64,000 bases of DNA from Phycomyces nitens (Eukaryota > Mucoromycota > Mucoromycetes > Mucorales > Phycomycetaceae): positions 3,224,001 through 3,288,000 of the forward strand of contig JAHRBC010000004.1 of NCBI GenBank assembly GCA_022702545.1, given 5' to 3'. A model generated the notes under the pieces. That model did no database searches. It was not told the origin of the DNA and saw only the letters and a list, made by a program, of their open reading frames with translations. How positions within the stretch are numbered: the stretch's first letter is position 1; each line of letters begins with the position of its first letter. This document shows, in pieces, positions 21,233 to 31,432 of this stretch. Position numbers and translations under genes: made by a program.

Positions 21233-24031
21233 TTAATGTCTTGTAAACACTTCCTTATATACTACATTGGTCGTAAATGATGTAGTTTGGGGCGTATTGG
21301 GGTCATAGGGTGTGTCAAGCATAATCTTAATTCCGGATGGGTTTCGCACACGGGAAAGGGCAACATATAATTGGCCATGGCCAAAAACTGGGGAAGGAAG
21401 GTATAAGCCAACACTGTCCAATGTTTGGCCCTGGGACTTATTGATAGTCATGGCAAAAGCAAGACGGACTGGGAATTGGTATCTTTGGAACTCAATCGAA
21501 GCATTTGATCCGGATGGATTAAGCTTGATCTTTGGGATAAGAACCTGTTTTCCGGCATTGGACCCAGTGACAATCATTGCCTTGATGACATATCTGCCAA
21601 GATGACTGCATATAAGGCGTGTGCCATTGCATAGCCCATTTTTGGGATCAAGGTTTCTTAGGAGCATTATAGGACAGCCCTTTTTGAGGCGTAGATTGTG
21701 TGGTGGCAGGGATCCAGGATCAAGAGAATTGAGGAGCTCAATTGGATATGCTAAGAGGTCGTCTTCGTTTGTGCCTTGATCAACACTTTTGTACTCTTTA
21801 AGTTCCCCAGGAAACTGATCAAGAATGAGGTTGTTGAGCCTGGAGACTTCAGCGTTTTTTGGAGTTAGTATGGCGCGACCCATGAGGAATTGAGGTGTGG
21901 CGGAATTGGAGGAGAGATTGGGGAATACAGCACTGGCCAGGTGAGTGATATTACGGCCTTGGATCAACATTGTTGATGGGATTGGAACTGTGTCAGAACC
22001 GCCCGTGGTGGGGACAATGCCACTGCCTACTTGCAAGAGAAATGCCGCAAAATTCTTGAGCTGCATTGCATCTTCAGGAGTGTTTGCCTGGGCAATTCTC
22101 ATGTTTCTCCTCAGCTTCAGTGTCTTTACATGTCTCCATGCACTGGCTCTACTGATGCACTGGGACACGATCTGGGACCTGGACGCTCTGGGGATGACAG
22201 GAAGAACCTGACGAAAGTCACCACCAAAGACAAATAGTTTCCCACCAAATGGGACATGCTCAAGCAAGGGGTCCACAGCCTTCATGATGTCCTGGATAGA
22301 TCGGCTTACGGCATTAAAGATATCCTTACTTATCATGGATGCCTCATCCCAAATAACCAACTCTGTTAATCTGATCAATTCAGCTAACTGCGAATTTGCC
22401 GAAATTGAACAAATGGAATGGGTATCAATATCAATTGGTATCTTGAACCGAGAATGGGCTGTACGACCACCATCTAACAGAAGGGCAGCAATGCCACTGG
22501 TTGCAACAGCAAGAGCAATTTTTCCTGTTTGGCGCACTTTCTGGAGCAAGGCATTAAAGACAAATGTCTTTCCTGTACCACCGGGTCCATCGACGAAAAA
22601 GAGCCTTGGTGCAATTTGGGAGGCATCAACAGCTTCAAGTATAGTGTCATATACTGAGCGTTGGTCCTCATTGTAAGGAAAGTTGTCGGGACAGGGCAAG
22701 AGATGGGCATCATCACAGAGCTGTTGCTGTTCTTGAATGATTGGCTGTGATGACTGGCGATTCGGTAAAAGAGTGAGGTTTTGGGGCATAGGTGGGAGAA
22801 TAAATCCGGTAAAGGAAGTGAGAGTGAGGGAGTTTACGGACAGGTGTGTTTCAATATCCCACAGACATCTGTCGTACATGTCTTGGGTAGGCTCCAAAGA
22901 AGGATCTGCTTGGCTTGTTCTGGCCAGGTGAAGATAATCTTCGACCATAGAAGTGCGATGGGACATCCAGAGGACAAAAGGATCCGAGACTTCACAGAAT
23001 ACCAAAAGGACAGCAAATAAACGCCTCAATGATGATGGGATCTGATGGGATGCAGCTTCCTCCATGCATGTACTCCATTCATCATCGTTCAGAAGTAAAC
23101 CCAGAGCACGGCAGGCAGCTTGGTTGGTCTCAAGCTGATGACCATTGACAGTAAGAATGTCAGCGAAACTGGTGGCACCACGAACGTTATGGAGGAGGAT
23201 CCTCAAGCAGTACTTCTCAACATCTCTTGGGGAGACTGCATATACTCTACTGATCGTTTTTCCCTCCAATCTCTTGCGAGGGGTCCATTTCCTATCCTTC
23301 TTGTTCCAGACAAAATGGATGGGGAATTCTGGATAGAGGTATTGGCGAGAGTCTTGGTTGGCTGCATTGTATTGGAACCATGATGTCAGGGTTGTATTGA
23401 CATTGATATTTGATAGCTGAGCTATATCATCAGAGTCGTGGTAGTATACTTGCTGAGAATTTTCAGTATGGATCGCAAGTCGTTGGTGAGCAGGGTACTC
23501 ATGGTGAAGTTTAAAGGAGAAAATTCTCCAGGATGCTTCAGAAGCAGAAACATAACGTGCGTCAAGAAACTCGGCGACTTCATCAGTTTGTTCTACTTGC
23601 TGTTGTTGTTGGCCTGAGGATTGCACGGCTGCCATTGCACGATCATGACCTTTATATACATACTTGTAGAGGTATTTTACGGCTGAAATCGATGTGCTAA
23701 TTTCAACATTGATGTGCGCATTGTACTTTGCACAAAGGAAACGGTTATGGGGAACCACCCATCGGTTATCCAACTCGACTGGACCTTTTTTGACAGAACG
23801 TCCGTTTTGTTGGCGGCGATAAACAGGGTATCCTGTACCATCCTCCACTGTCTCCTCACTGAACTTCTTTGGGAAATGCTTTTGGCATTTGCCGTTTTCC
23901 ATACACCTGGCGTTGGGATGGGTAGGACCACACGGACCATGCATCATGTTACGACGGACAGTTGCATATGCCTGTGGCTCTGACTCAGGATCGGGCAACT
24001 CGGCCGAGACTATAAGATCATAGTCTTCTAC
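21233..24031 (-). pseudogene. Helitron H3 protein, C-terminal part (Rep Tyr motif and PIF1-like helicase)
   Basis: Open for its whole length from the E insertion point to the stop. Contains E-L-P-D-P, KYLYKYVYKGHDRA with the Rep tyrosines, a short Q run, Walker A GPGGTGKT near 22575, W-D-E-A near 22345, the GGDFRQVLP motif near 22210 and the C-terminal helicase motif QGQTLDSVGLYLPSPVFGHG near 21400. The upstream half resumes at 27682. Rejoining the halves and removing one TAC gives a continuous 1557-aa frame. Confidence 0.9.
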
Positions 24032-24730
24032 CACTACGGCGGAAGGACCGGTAGCTGTGCCGAAAACGGTAGCATAACTACCGTTTTTTATGATTTTTGA
24101 GCACTTTATCTCCGCAGATTGTGGTTGAAAGGTAATGTCATCGATGCCGATTCATAAAAGTCGCATGGAATGTCTTTTCATCAGGCAATGAGGTAGTTGT
24201 AGTACCATAGAAAGGGCTCGTAAGTTTTTAGGCAACGTTATTTATTGAAATGAGCATTTTATTTGGTGTTAACGATGTTGCGCATTTTTGAGAAAAATAA
24301 TTTTTCGCCTGTGTGAACAAAACGGTAGCATAACTACCGTTTTTTGAAACCAATTTTTTGTTTTTGATATTATTAGCCATTTTATTTTATTTTATATGAC
24401 ATTAATATTTATTAGAGCACTTTATCTCCGCAGATTGTGGTTGAAAGGTAATGTCATCGATCCCGAATCATAAAAGTTGCATGGAATGTCTTTTCATCAG
24501 GCAATGAGGTAGTTGTAGTACCATAGAAAGGGCTCGTAAGTTTTTAGGCAACCTTGTTTATTGAAATGAGCATTTTATTTGGTGTTAAAGATGTTGCGCA
24601 TTTTTGAGAAAAATAATTTTTCGCCTGTGTGAACAAAACGGTAGTTATGCTACTGTTTTTTTGAAACAATTTTTTTGTTTTTGACATTATTAGCCATTTT
24701 ATTTTATTTTATTTGGTATTGATATTTATA
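24032..24730. repeat. Left subterminal palindromes and a ~320-base tandem duplication in E
   Basis: Three palindromes of the type AAAACGGTAG-CATAA-CTACCGTTTT occur near 24064, 24328 and 24637. The block that starts GAGCACTTTATCTCCGCAGA is repeated at about 24095 and 24415. It includes a long conserved unit ending in the palindrome, with only scattered changes. The palindromes are candidate transposase-binding sites. Confidence 0.8.
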
Positions 24731-24757
24731 AAGAAAGAAAAAAGAAAAAGAAAATTT

Positions 24758-25880
24758 TTATAAAGTGGCAAGATTACCCCTGGTCACATGCAGATTGTCA
24801 TTAAACACATAATATGATGCAATGATAAAGAACTGATTACTACTCGGAGGGTACTGGATGAGCCCAACTTGATGCTGAATGTCATCCACATTAACAGCAT
24901 ATTTTGGCTGGGTTGTTTGTCCAGTTGAGCTGTGTGACCGCCGTATTACGATTGGCACAGATGAGTCATGGGCTGCTGTACCATGCTCTTTCATCACTTC
25001 AACGAATGCCAGAAAGTGCGGTGTGCCATCAACCTCTTTATGCTCAAAATAAAATTCCACGGTGCCAACAAACCAGCTTTGAATAGTTATATTGCGACAG
25101 CTAGATAAAAATATAAAAAATGCGAGTGATCTCTATTTTGTATTTTGACTAATACCAATACTCACTTTCTGTATGGACAGGTGAACATCACATGATGATT
25201 GCCACGTCTGGTCTCGTTTTTTATTCTTCGGTACATACATGAAGAATGTACGGTTGAATTTTTCCAAAGACGAGAAGCAACAACAATCGTCGGGTCATCA
25301 AGTTCAATACTGTCCATACCACTGTTTCGCACATAGTACTTTGCCAAAGTATTCTTGACAACAGGGCTGCTGACACCTTCCAAGTCATCATCATTCAAGC
25401 TGGCATGTCAGTTGAATGGCTCCCATAGCTGGGCAGCACTTACACCATCTGGAAGATCTAAGAAACTTGCTTCATTATATGTGGACGGCTGACTTGTACT
25501 AGGATAATTCTGAGAGCTGTTTGCTGAACTGACAAAGCTATGAACAGCAAAGCGCTCAACAAGCAAACTGGCATTTCTACCGCCCTTCAAGTTTGACGTG
25601 ATAAGCTTGGAGTATACTCTAATTACTTTTTCCATGGGTAGGTAAGAGATTATTTGACTAATAATAGCAACAGCAGCAAAGACACTTCTTGGTCAATGAT
25701 GACAAAATCAACGTACCTGTCATCAATGATTGTGGCCAGTGAGGCACGGCTAGGACAATAGCACTCCACATTTACAAGTGCAAAAGAATGTGGTGTGCCA
25801 AGAATCTTCTTCAAGACACCTTTAAGAGTGCAAACCAGACTTGTAAGAGAAAAATAGCAGAGAACAGCCAGGCAAGTTTA
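24758..25880 (-). pseudogene. Transposase C-terminal fragment inside element E
   Basis: Three coding pieces on the minus strand. One lies around 25735-25870 (V-L-K-K-I-L-G-T-P-H-S-F-A-L-V, then intron GTACGT...CATG). The next, 25162-25635, is interrupted by a TGA at 25405-25407 between W-E-P-F-N and the S-L-N-D-D-D block. The last, 24758 to about 25086, follows an intron starting GTGAGT and ends in TAA. The part S-W-F-V-G-T-V-E-F-Y-F-E-H resembles the I-Q-Y-[LI]-F-V-H C-terminal region of transposases A, B and C. The catalytic part is absent. The TGA is present in both E and E2, so the fragment was already dead, or read differently, before E spread. Confidence 0.55.
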
Positions 25881-25940
25881 TTAATTAACAAACATTTGAA
25901 TATACATTATAATTAATACAATATTTTTATTATGTTATAG

Positions 25941-26162
25941 CAGGAAAGAGCAAGCAGTTCTTTTCTTTCGGAAGATGAGGTATTTCAAACGGATGACGAG
26001 GCTGAATCCCCAATCATGACAGATGTACTATAAGTTAGAGCTTTTTGTTGCTCATCTATTCTCAATTTAATATTAATATAATATTTCTACTGTTTGATAT
26101 AGGTTTACACCACTAGGAATGAGCAATGAGCCTTCATCTAAGAGAAACAGACTAAGTCTTTA
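25941..26162 (+). other. Possible 3' exons of a small plus-strand gene in E
   Basis: After a TTATAGCAG acceptor at about 25936-25944, an open acidic stretch (S-E-D-E-V-F-Q-T-D-D-E-A-E-S-P) runs to a stop near 26030. A second exon-like piece (F-T-P-L-G-M-S-N-E-P) after TTTGATATAG ends TAA near 26160. No start is visible upstream. It may be a remnant of the acidic exon of a transposase or of an accessory gene. Confidence 0.25.
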
Positions 26163-26219
26163 ATATTCTTTAGGCTGCTCTTATTGGTTCTCTCATATTT
26201 TTAGTATATGTTTTAGCGC

Positions 26220-26690
26220 ACTTTTTCTTTTCCTCTTTTCCTTTAGCTGTTTTATCTTTGCTTTGGTCCTCTCCTTTGAAATAAAATCGAATAACTCTTC
26301 ATCACGTAAGATTGCCACCTTAATAAATGCCCGATTGGCATCTTGTATACCACATCTTCAGCTCTGTTGTTTTTAATCTAGGAATGAAACACACATCTCG
26401 CCCTTTTTCAAGCACCAAAAAAAATGAAATTTTTTTATAGCTGTATTACGCCGAGGTTAGTTTATATTTCTTTTCTTTTCTTTGCTCTACTTTTTTGAAA
26501 TAAAACTAAATGACCCTCCCTTATGTAAGGTTGTCAATTACATAAACATCCGATTGGAATCTTGTATACCACATCTTCAGCTCTGCTATCTTTAATCAAG
26601 GAATGAAACACTCATCTCATAATTTTTCAGACACTAAAAAAAGGTGAAAATTTTTTACAGCTATATTACACTAAAGTTTGTCGTTCCCCA
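26220..26690. repeat. Imperfect direct repeat, two ~235-base units, in E
   Basis: Units start near 26228 and 26468. Shared words include TTTGAAATAAAA, CCGATTGG.ATCTTGTATACCAC and ATCTTCAGCTCTG, and both end in TTTTTTA.AGCT.TATTAC. There is no ORF. The first unit is also present at the end of the window in E2. Confidence 0.7.
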
Positions 26691-26934
26691 CCTCCCCACC
26701 TGGGAATCTCTGTAGAATATGCATATTGTTTTCTTAATGATGTACTCATTCTGCCAACTACCATTATATTCGAATTAGTTTTAAATCTTATGAGCTGACT
26801 TTACAGCAATATATTTTCTATGGTAAGAATATTATAATATGTTTACACTCTTTAATTAATCATATTGCGCATTCTCTATTCTCCTTCTACTGCATCTAGT
26901 ATTTACATCTGTACGTTTCATATAGTGGCATTAA

Positions 26935-27260
26935 TTCAAGAGATGCTTGGTATACCGATTAACAAGCACAATATATACTGGTATGCTATCCAAAACAATA
27001 TGCTTGGTTTATTTGATCGCTTCATTCTCTGACCACAATATCTTTATAGCAATTGATGAAGACCAAAGGCCTTCCAAGTCATGACAGTGATTCACAACAA
27101 GATGCTCGGCACGCTGATTAACAAGCACAATATATACTGGTATGCTACCCAAAACAATATATTCGGTTTATTTGATTGCTTCATTCTCTGACCACAATAT
27201 TTTTATAGCAATCGATGAAGACCAAAGGCCATCCAAGTCATAACAACATGTTGTTGGCAT
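26935..27260. repeat. Direct repeat, two ~165-base units, in E
   Basis: Units begin GATGCT[TC]GG at about 26941 and 27106. They share ATTAACAAGCACAATATATA, CATTCTCTGACCACAATAT and GAAGACCAAAGGCC. About 90% alike by eye and noncoding. Confidence 0.75.
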
Positions 27261-27489
27261 CGTGTATAGATTGAGTAAAAGGTTTGTACCATATACGTTT
27301 TATAATATTAAATAGTATTTGCTTTTGGTGTTTCTATATTATTATTATATATATTTTAATATTATTTGAAATAAATCGAAATTATAATAAAAAATAAACC
27401 ATTATTTCAAATAAATGGCAGTAAAAAAAGAATGGGTGCTAGTATATAAAGTAATATAAAAGAGAGGCTATAGTATATAAAGAAACGAT

Positions 27490-27681
27490 TTTGGTTGGAT
27501 AAAAAAACGGTAGCTGTGCCTATTCCTGCCTCATAACTACCCTTTTTTTTCGCACTAAAAAAACGGTAACAGCTACCGAAATCGCCTTATACAGAGTCTT
27601 TACTACCGTTTTTTTTGGTGGGAAAAAACGGTAGTAATGCTACCAAAACGGTAGTTAGCTACCGTTTTTTCCGCCGTAGTG
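27490..27681. repeat. Right subterminal region of E
   Basis: About eight copies of (A)ACGGTA(G) in both orientations in 190 bases, including GGTAGTAATGCTACC and AACGGTAGTTAGCTACCGTT palindromes, ending in the terminal repeat. The density is higher than at the left end. Confidence 0.85.
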
Positions 27682-29636
27682 TACACTCGTTGGCTTGTCT
27701 TCCGTATGCAGAATCAACAGAATATGGGCATGAGGAAGACCTCTCTTCTGAAACTCAATGACATAAATAAATGCCTTGACCTTCCCCAAAATATGGTTCT
27801 TTGTCAAGTCATTCATTAGCTCTTTTAACTTGAGGTTAAAAACCCGGGAACAGAGATCTGGGCGGTCGTTGGCCTTTTGTCCAGCCAAAAGAGCAGAGGA
27901 GATTTCTGGCCAAGTCGGGTTGCAGGTAAACGTTACAAAGAGGTCAGGCTTGCCAAAGTGGCGGACAATGCTCATTGCATCCTGATACAATTGTCTCATA
28001 TGGCGTGGACTGCCTATGAAAGATGATGGGAGGATAACTCGCTGACCAAGATTTGCCAAATCATTGTCATTGAGGTTTATGGCATCCTGTACACCACTGT
28101 AAAGATCCACTCGGAGGCGGTCCTGGTTGCTCATGATGTAGTTCAACCTGTTATGTTCAAGCTTTGCATACATGTCAACAACGTATTGCTGAAAGAGGCG
28201 GCCAAAGAGGTGGAGGTGATGGTGGGAGCTGGGGCGGTACATCAAGCGGCCAGAATACCACTGCATAACTGATATGTTATTTCCTGATAATGATCTTGAG
28301 TTGATTGTCCAGCCATCTTCGCCATGAGGAAAGAGCAAGACGTAATGCAGAGCATCATAGGATCGGTGATACTCATTTATCTTTTGGTGAAAATTTGTCT
28401 GGGTATGGAGAACAATATCTCTGGAAATTCCAGGCTCATTGTTCATAATCAATACTGCCACTTCCTCGGCAGTTGGGGCATTATAGCGCCTTTGGTCTTG
28501 GGGACCTTCAGCAACCAAGCGCAAAGTGAGATCTTGTATGTTGGGATTCTGGCGGGAGACTTGATCCATGGTTCTGAACAAAGATACAAATGGGTTTATA
28601 TCCATAAGAACGGCCTGGATCTTCTCTAAAACGTCTCTCTCCAAGTTTGGCGCATTTCGATGACGCTGTTCAATCTGAGAGGCCAGATCATAAATATATA
28701 TTTGAGCAAACTGAGGTCTGGCAAGCTCTCTTTCACTCATTGGCAAGATTGAACCAATTTTGTGACAAATGGTACCATGGATTCTGAAGCTGTAGGCGCC
28801 ACCTATATTGTTGCTGACCGAATGGTCGATCTTGGCACCCAAAGAAGTAAAGCTCATTGTGCTGTTGTATCTTCTGATTTTGGAAAAGAAATCTTTTCCA
28901 GCTGGTGTTGCATTGTTGAGAAGTTCTGTAATCCCGGTGGGAGTTGACTCAAGTTGAGGGAGAACATATTTTCCTTGGCCACAACACATAGTGAATGTTG
29001 GGTTGCTGAGAGAAGAGCTCTGACACTTTTCTTTGATCCACATGTTGGCACCACAGAATTGACATTCGATGTCCATTTTCCCTCTATTGTCTACAGTTGG
29101 CTCAATAGTTGCAGGGAGTCGGGCAATGTTGTGCATGCCTGATTCTCGGGTTCTAACAGTATTGTTTGCATATCTTGAATTATTAGGACACTGAATGCTT
29201 GTAATACGACGATGGTCAGTTCCAAGGCAGCTGGGACAAAACAGGGGAACAGATACAGGGTTGATAGCCAGAATATCCTGTTGTTGTTCTTCACTGTGAA
29301 TCTCAGGAGAGATGAGAAGAGAAACTTGGGGGTGTTCTATGGGCAACTCGGGTTCCTGAGGAGTCTCTACTCTCACTCTCAAAGCAGCAGCTGTATAGAG
29401 GAATATGAAGAAAATACAATTAACATAAGAATTGGTACTATACTAATATAATTATAATAGTTATTACATCTGCTACTCTCTGCAGGATACTCTTGTTCAA
29501 TGGAAATAGCATCATTTGTTCTCTTTTGAGGGATAAAGAGCAAAGTGTTTTTAGGGTTCATAGGACATTTGGCATTAGATCTGCGGCTATGGCCAGTCAG
29601 CTTGCATGAAGCGCAACGTTTCTCAGTTGAAAGCAT
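27682..29636 (-). pseudogene. Helitron H3 protein, N-terminal part
   Basis: Exon 1 29468-29636 with the CCHC knuckle, a GTAATA...ATACAG intron, and exon 2 from 29390 down to the E insertion at 27682. Includes C-P-S-C, C-Q-F-C-G and C-C-G-Q-G Cys motifs, the Helitron-like N domain, F-V-T-F-T-C-N-P-T-W-P-E-I, and the HUH motif L-P-H-A-H near 27730. No stops or frameshifts. The reading frame ends in element E sequence shortly after T-S-V, which continues in other copies with E-D-Y. Confidence 0.9.
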
Positions 29637-30274
29637 TTTTGTTAGGTTTTGAGGAAAGGGGGATTGGGATTGGGATTGGGATTGGTGATTGATGCTTGGG
29701 GATTGCAAGATTCTTAAGAGATGATTGCAAAGTTTCTCTTTATTATTATTTATTTTTCAAGGCCAAACAAAAAATATGTCAGGGCAGCTGGTTTTTTATT
29801 TAATGCAGTTATAAAGATCTGATATGATAGCCTTTTAAAGCAATTTATATTTGTAGAGGCAAGAGGTATATTACTGTATTAAGAGAAAGAACATTGTGAA
29901 AAAGAGAGAGTGAGGAACAAATAAAATGTATTTAAATAGAGCTTGGGTATAAATCACATGACTTCTAATACCGTCTGATTTTAAGAAAGGTTTTTATAAG
30001 TCATGTGATTTATAAAGATGTTCTGATTTTAAAAGAGGTGTTAAAGTATTTTTTTTTTGTGTGTGGATGTATAAAAAGAAAAGAATCTATATTATAAGTC
30101 ATGTGATTTATAAAGATGTCTGATTTTAAGAGAGGTGTTTAAGTGTATTTTTGTGTGTGGATGTATAAAAAGAAAAGAATTTGTAAAAAGAAAAAAAAAT
30201 TGAAAGGAGAGAGGGGAGAAGAAAAAAACGTAAATCACATGACTTCTAATTTTATAGAATTTTAAATATATAGA

Positions 30275-30610
30275 CAAAGCCGCGGGATACATTAAACATT
30301 ACTATTGCTATCAAATGCGCGGCTCAGATTTTTAATAACTTCATTTTTGCAAAAGTCTTAGGCTTTTGAAAAAGTACATGAAAAAGTTAAAATAAAAGTC
30401 CAAATGTACCTAGCAAATCTTTAAAACACTAAAACTTTTTGATAAAGTGTTTTAATTAAAAACGAAGCTGCGGGATATATTAAATGGTACTATTGCTATC
30501 AAACACGCAGCCCAGATTTTTGATAACTTTATTTTTGCAAAAGTCTTAGGCTTTTGAAAAGTACGTAAAAAAGTTGATATCTAAGTCCAAATGCACCATA
30601 CCTATGAATA
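30275..30610. repeat. Direct repeat flanking the Helitron array, two ~185-base units
   Basis: Units begin near 30278 and 30464. They share GC[TC]GCGGGATA[CT]ATTAAA, ACTATTGCTATCAAA, a second GCGGC/GCAGC word and TTTTGCAAAAGTCTTAGGCT. Inside each, GCCGCG...CGCGGC forms a stem around the ACTATTGCTATCAAA loop. Not recognised as any family. Confidence 0.6.
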
Positions 30611-31180
30611 ATAAAATATATTGAGTAAAAAATATATTTACAAGAGAAAGAAAAGAATTAATTACCAGAGTATTTTGCAGTAATATTTAGGCACAAAAGA
30701 ATATAAAAAATAAAAAGGAAAAACAAATACTTCATATTAAAAGGCTGTTTGACCCTGATAAAATGCAGGCAATAAAAATGATAATCCAAAAGAATATGCC
30801 TGCCATCATTTTCATATCTTTGTAATTTATAGTTTATTAGGTTGAAAAAGATGTCTAGATATAGAACAAGAGTGTACACAATGCTGTTAAATAATAATAA
30901 AACTACAAGACAATTCATTATCTTCAGTCAACTTATTTACTTGCAAGCATACTGGTCATATTTCTCTTCCTTCTTATGAGAATAAACATGATAATAATTG
31001 ATTTGTTTATTATTTTTACTCCAATTAATTTAATGATATAGTTACAAGAAGTAGAAATAAATCACAAACAAATATGATATCTAAAAGGCTCTACTTTATT
31101 ATTCTATCCAATAGAACATATTGAATAATATAATTGCCGTCAAAAATAAAAAAGTTTATTATGTTTAACTTCAGTCTACT
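30611..31180. other. AT-rich spacer left of element A
   Basis: No gene supported. The only longer frames are low-complexity hydrophobic minus-strand stretches. The last three bases, ACT (31178-31180), are the left target copy of element A. Confidence 0.4.
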
Positions 31181-31432
31181 CACTGCAAAAATACCCCCGA
31201 TTCCCATATGTGTAGTTGATACAGTTGGTATGGGATATAAAGGTCAATTTTCTAGCTCAGGCCATTTTTTGTGAGTTAAGAGAAAAAACCATATTTTTGA
31301 TAGATTTTATTGGTTGTAGAGAATAGTGTAGCATGAAAAATAAATATTAAACTCAAATCATATCAAATAAACTGTACCTGAGTATATCTTCTTTACTGTT
31401 AAACCAAAACATTTTAAATTATTTATTAAACA

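Larger units (their letters stand above)
24032..27681. mobile_element. Non-autonomous CACTA element E, 3650 bases
   Basis: Left end CACTACGGCGGAAGGACCGG, right end TTTTTTCCGCCGTAGTG. A 13-base terminal inverted repeat CACTACGGCGGAA is exact. Target copies TAC lie at 24029-24031 and 27682-27684. Both subterminal regions are packed with AACGGTAG in both orientations. Inside are a degenerate transposase C-terminal fragment, a short plus-strand exon pair and two pairs of direct repeats. There is no catalytic domain, so movement must depend on a transposase elsewhere. A second copy starts at 61688. Confidence 0.9.
20462..30274 (-). mobile_element. Helitron H3, complete but split by element E
   Basis: 5' end TCTATATATTTAAAATTC at 30274, 3' end GCTCCTGG at 20462, touching the 5' end of H2. 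The twin GTAA-loop hairpins lie at 20462-20507. Without element E (3650 bases plus one 3-base target copy) H3 is about 6160 bases. The base 5' of the TC is G, not the A usually seen at Helitron insertions, so the 5' boundary is set by comparison of the three copies. Confidence 0.85.

Noticed and set aside
30658..30918. 86-aa hydrophobic minus-strand ORF
   Set aside because: Leu/Tyr/Phe-rich translation of AT-rich spacer, with no supporting splice sites, homologue or second copy.
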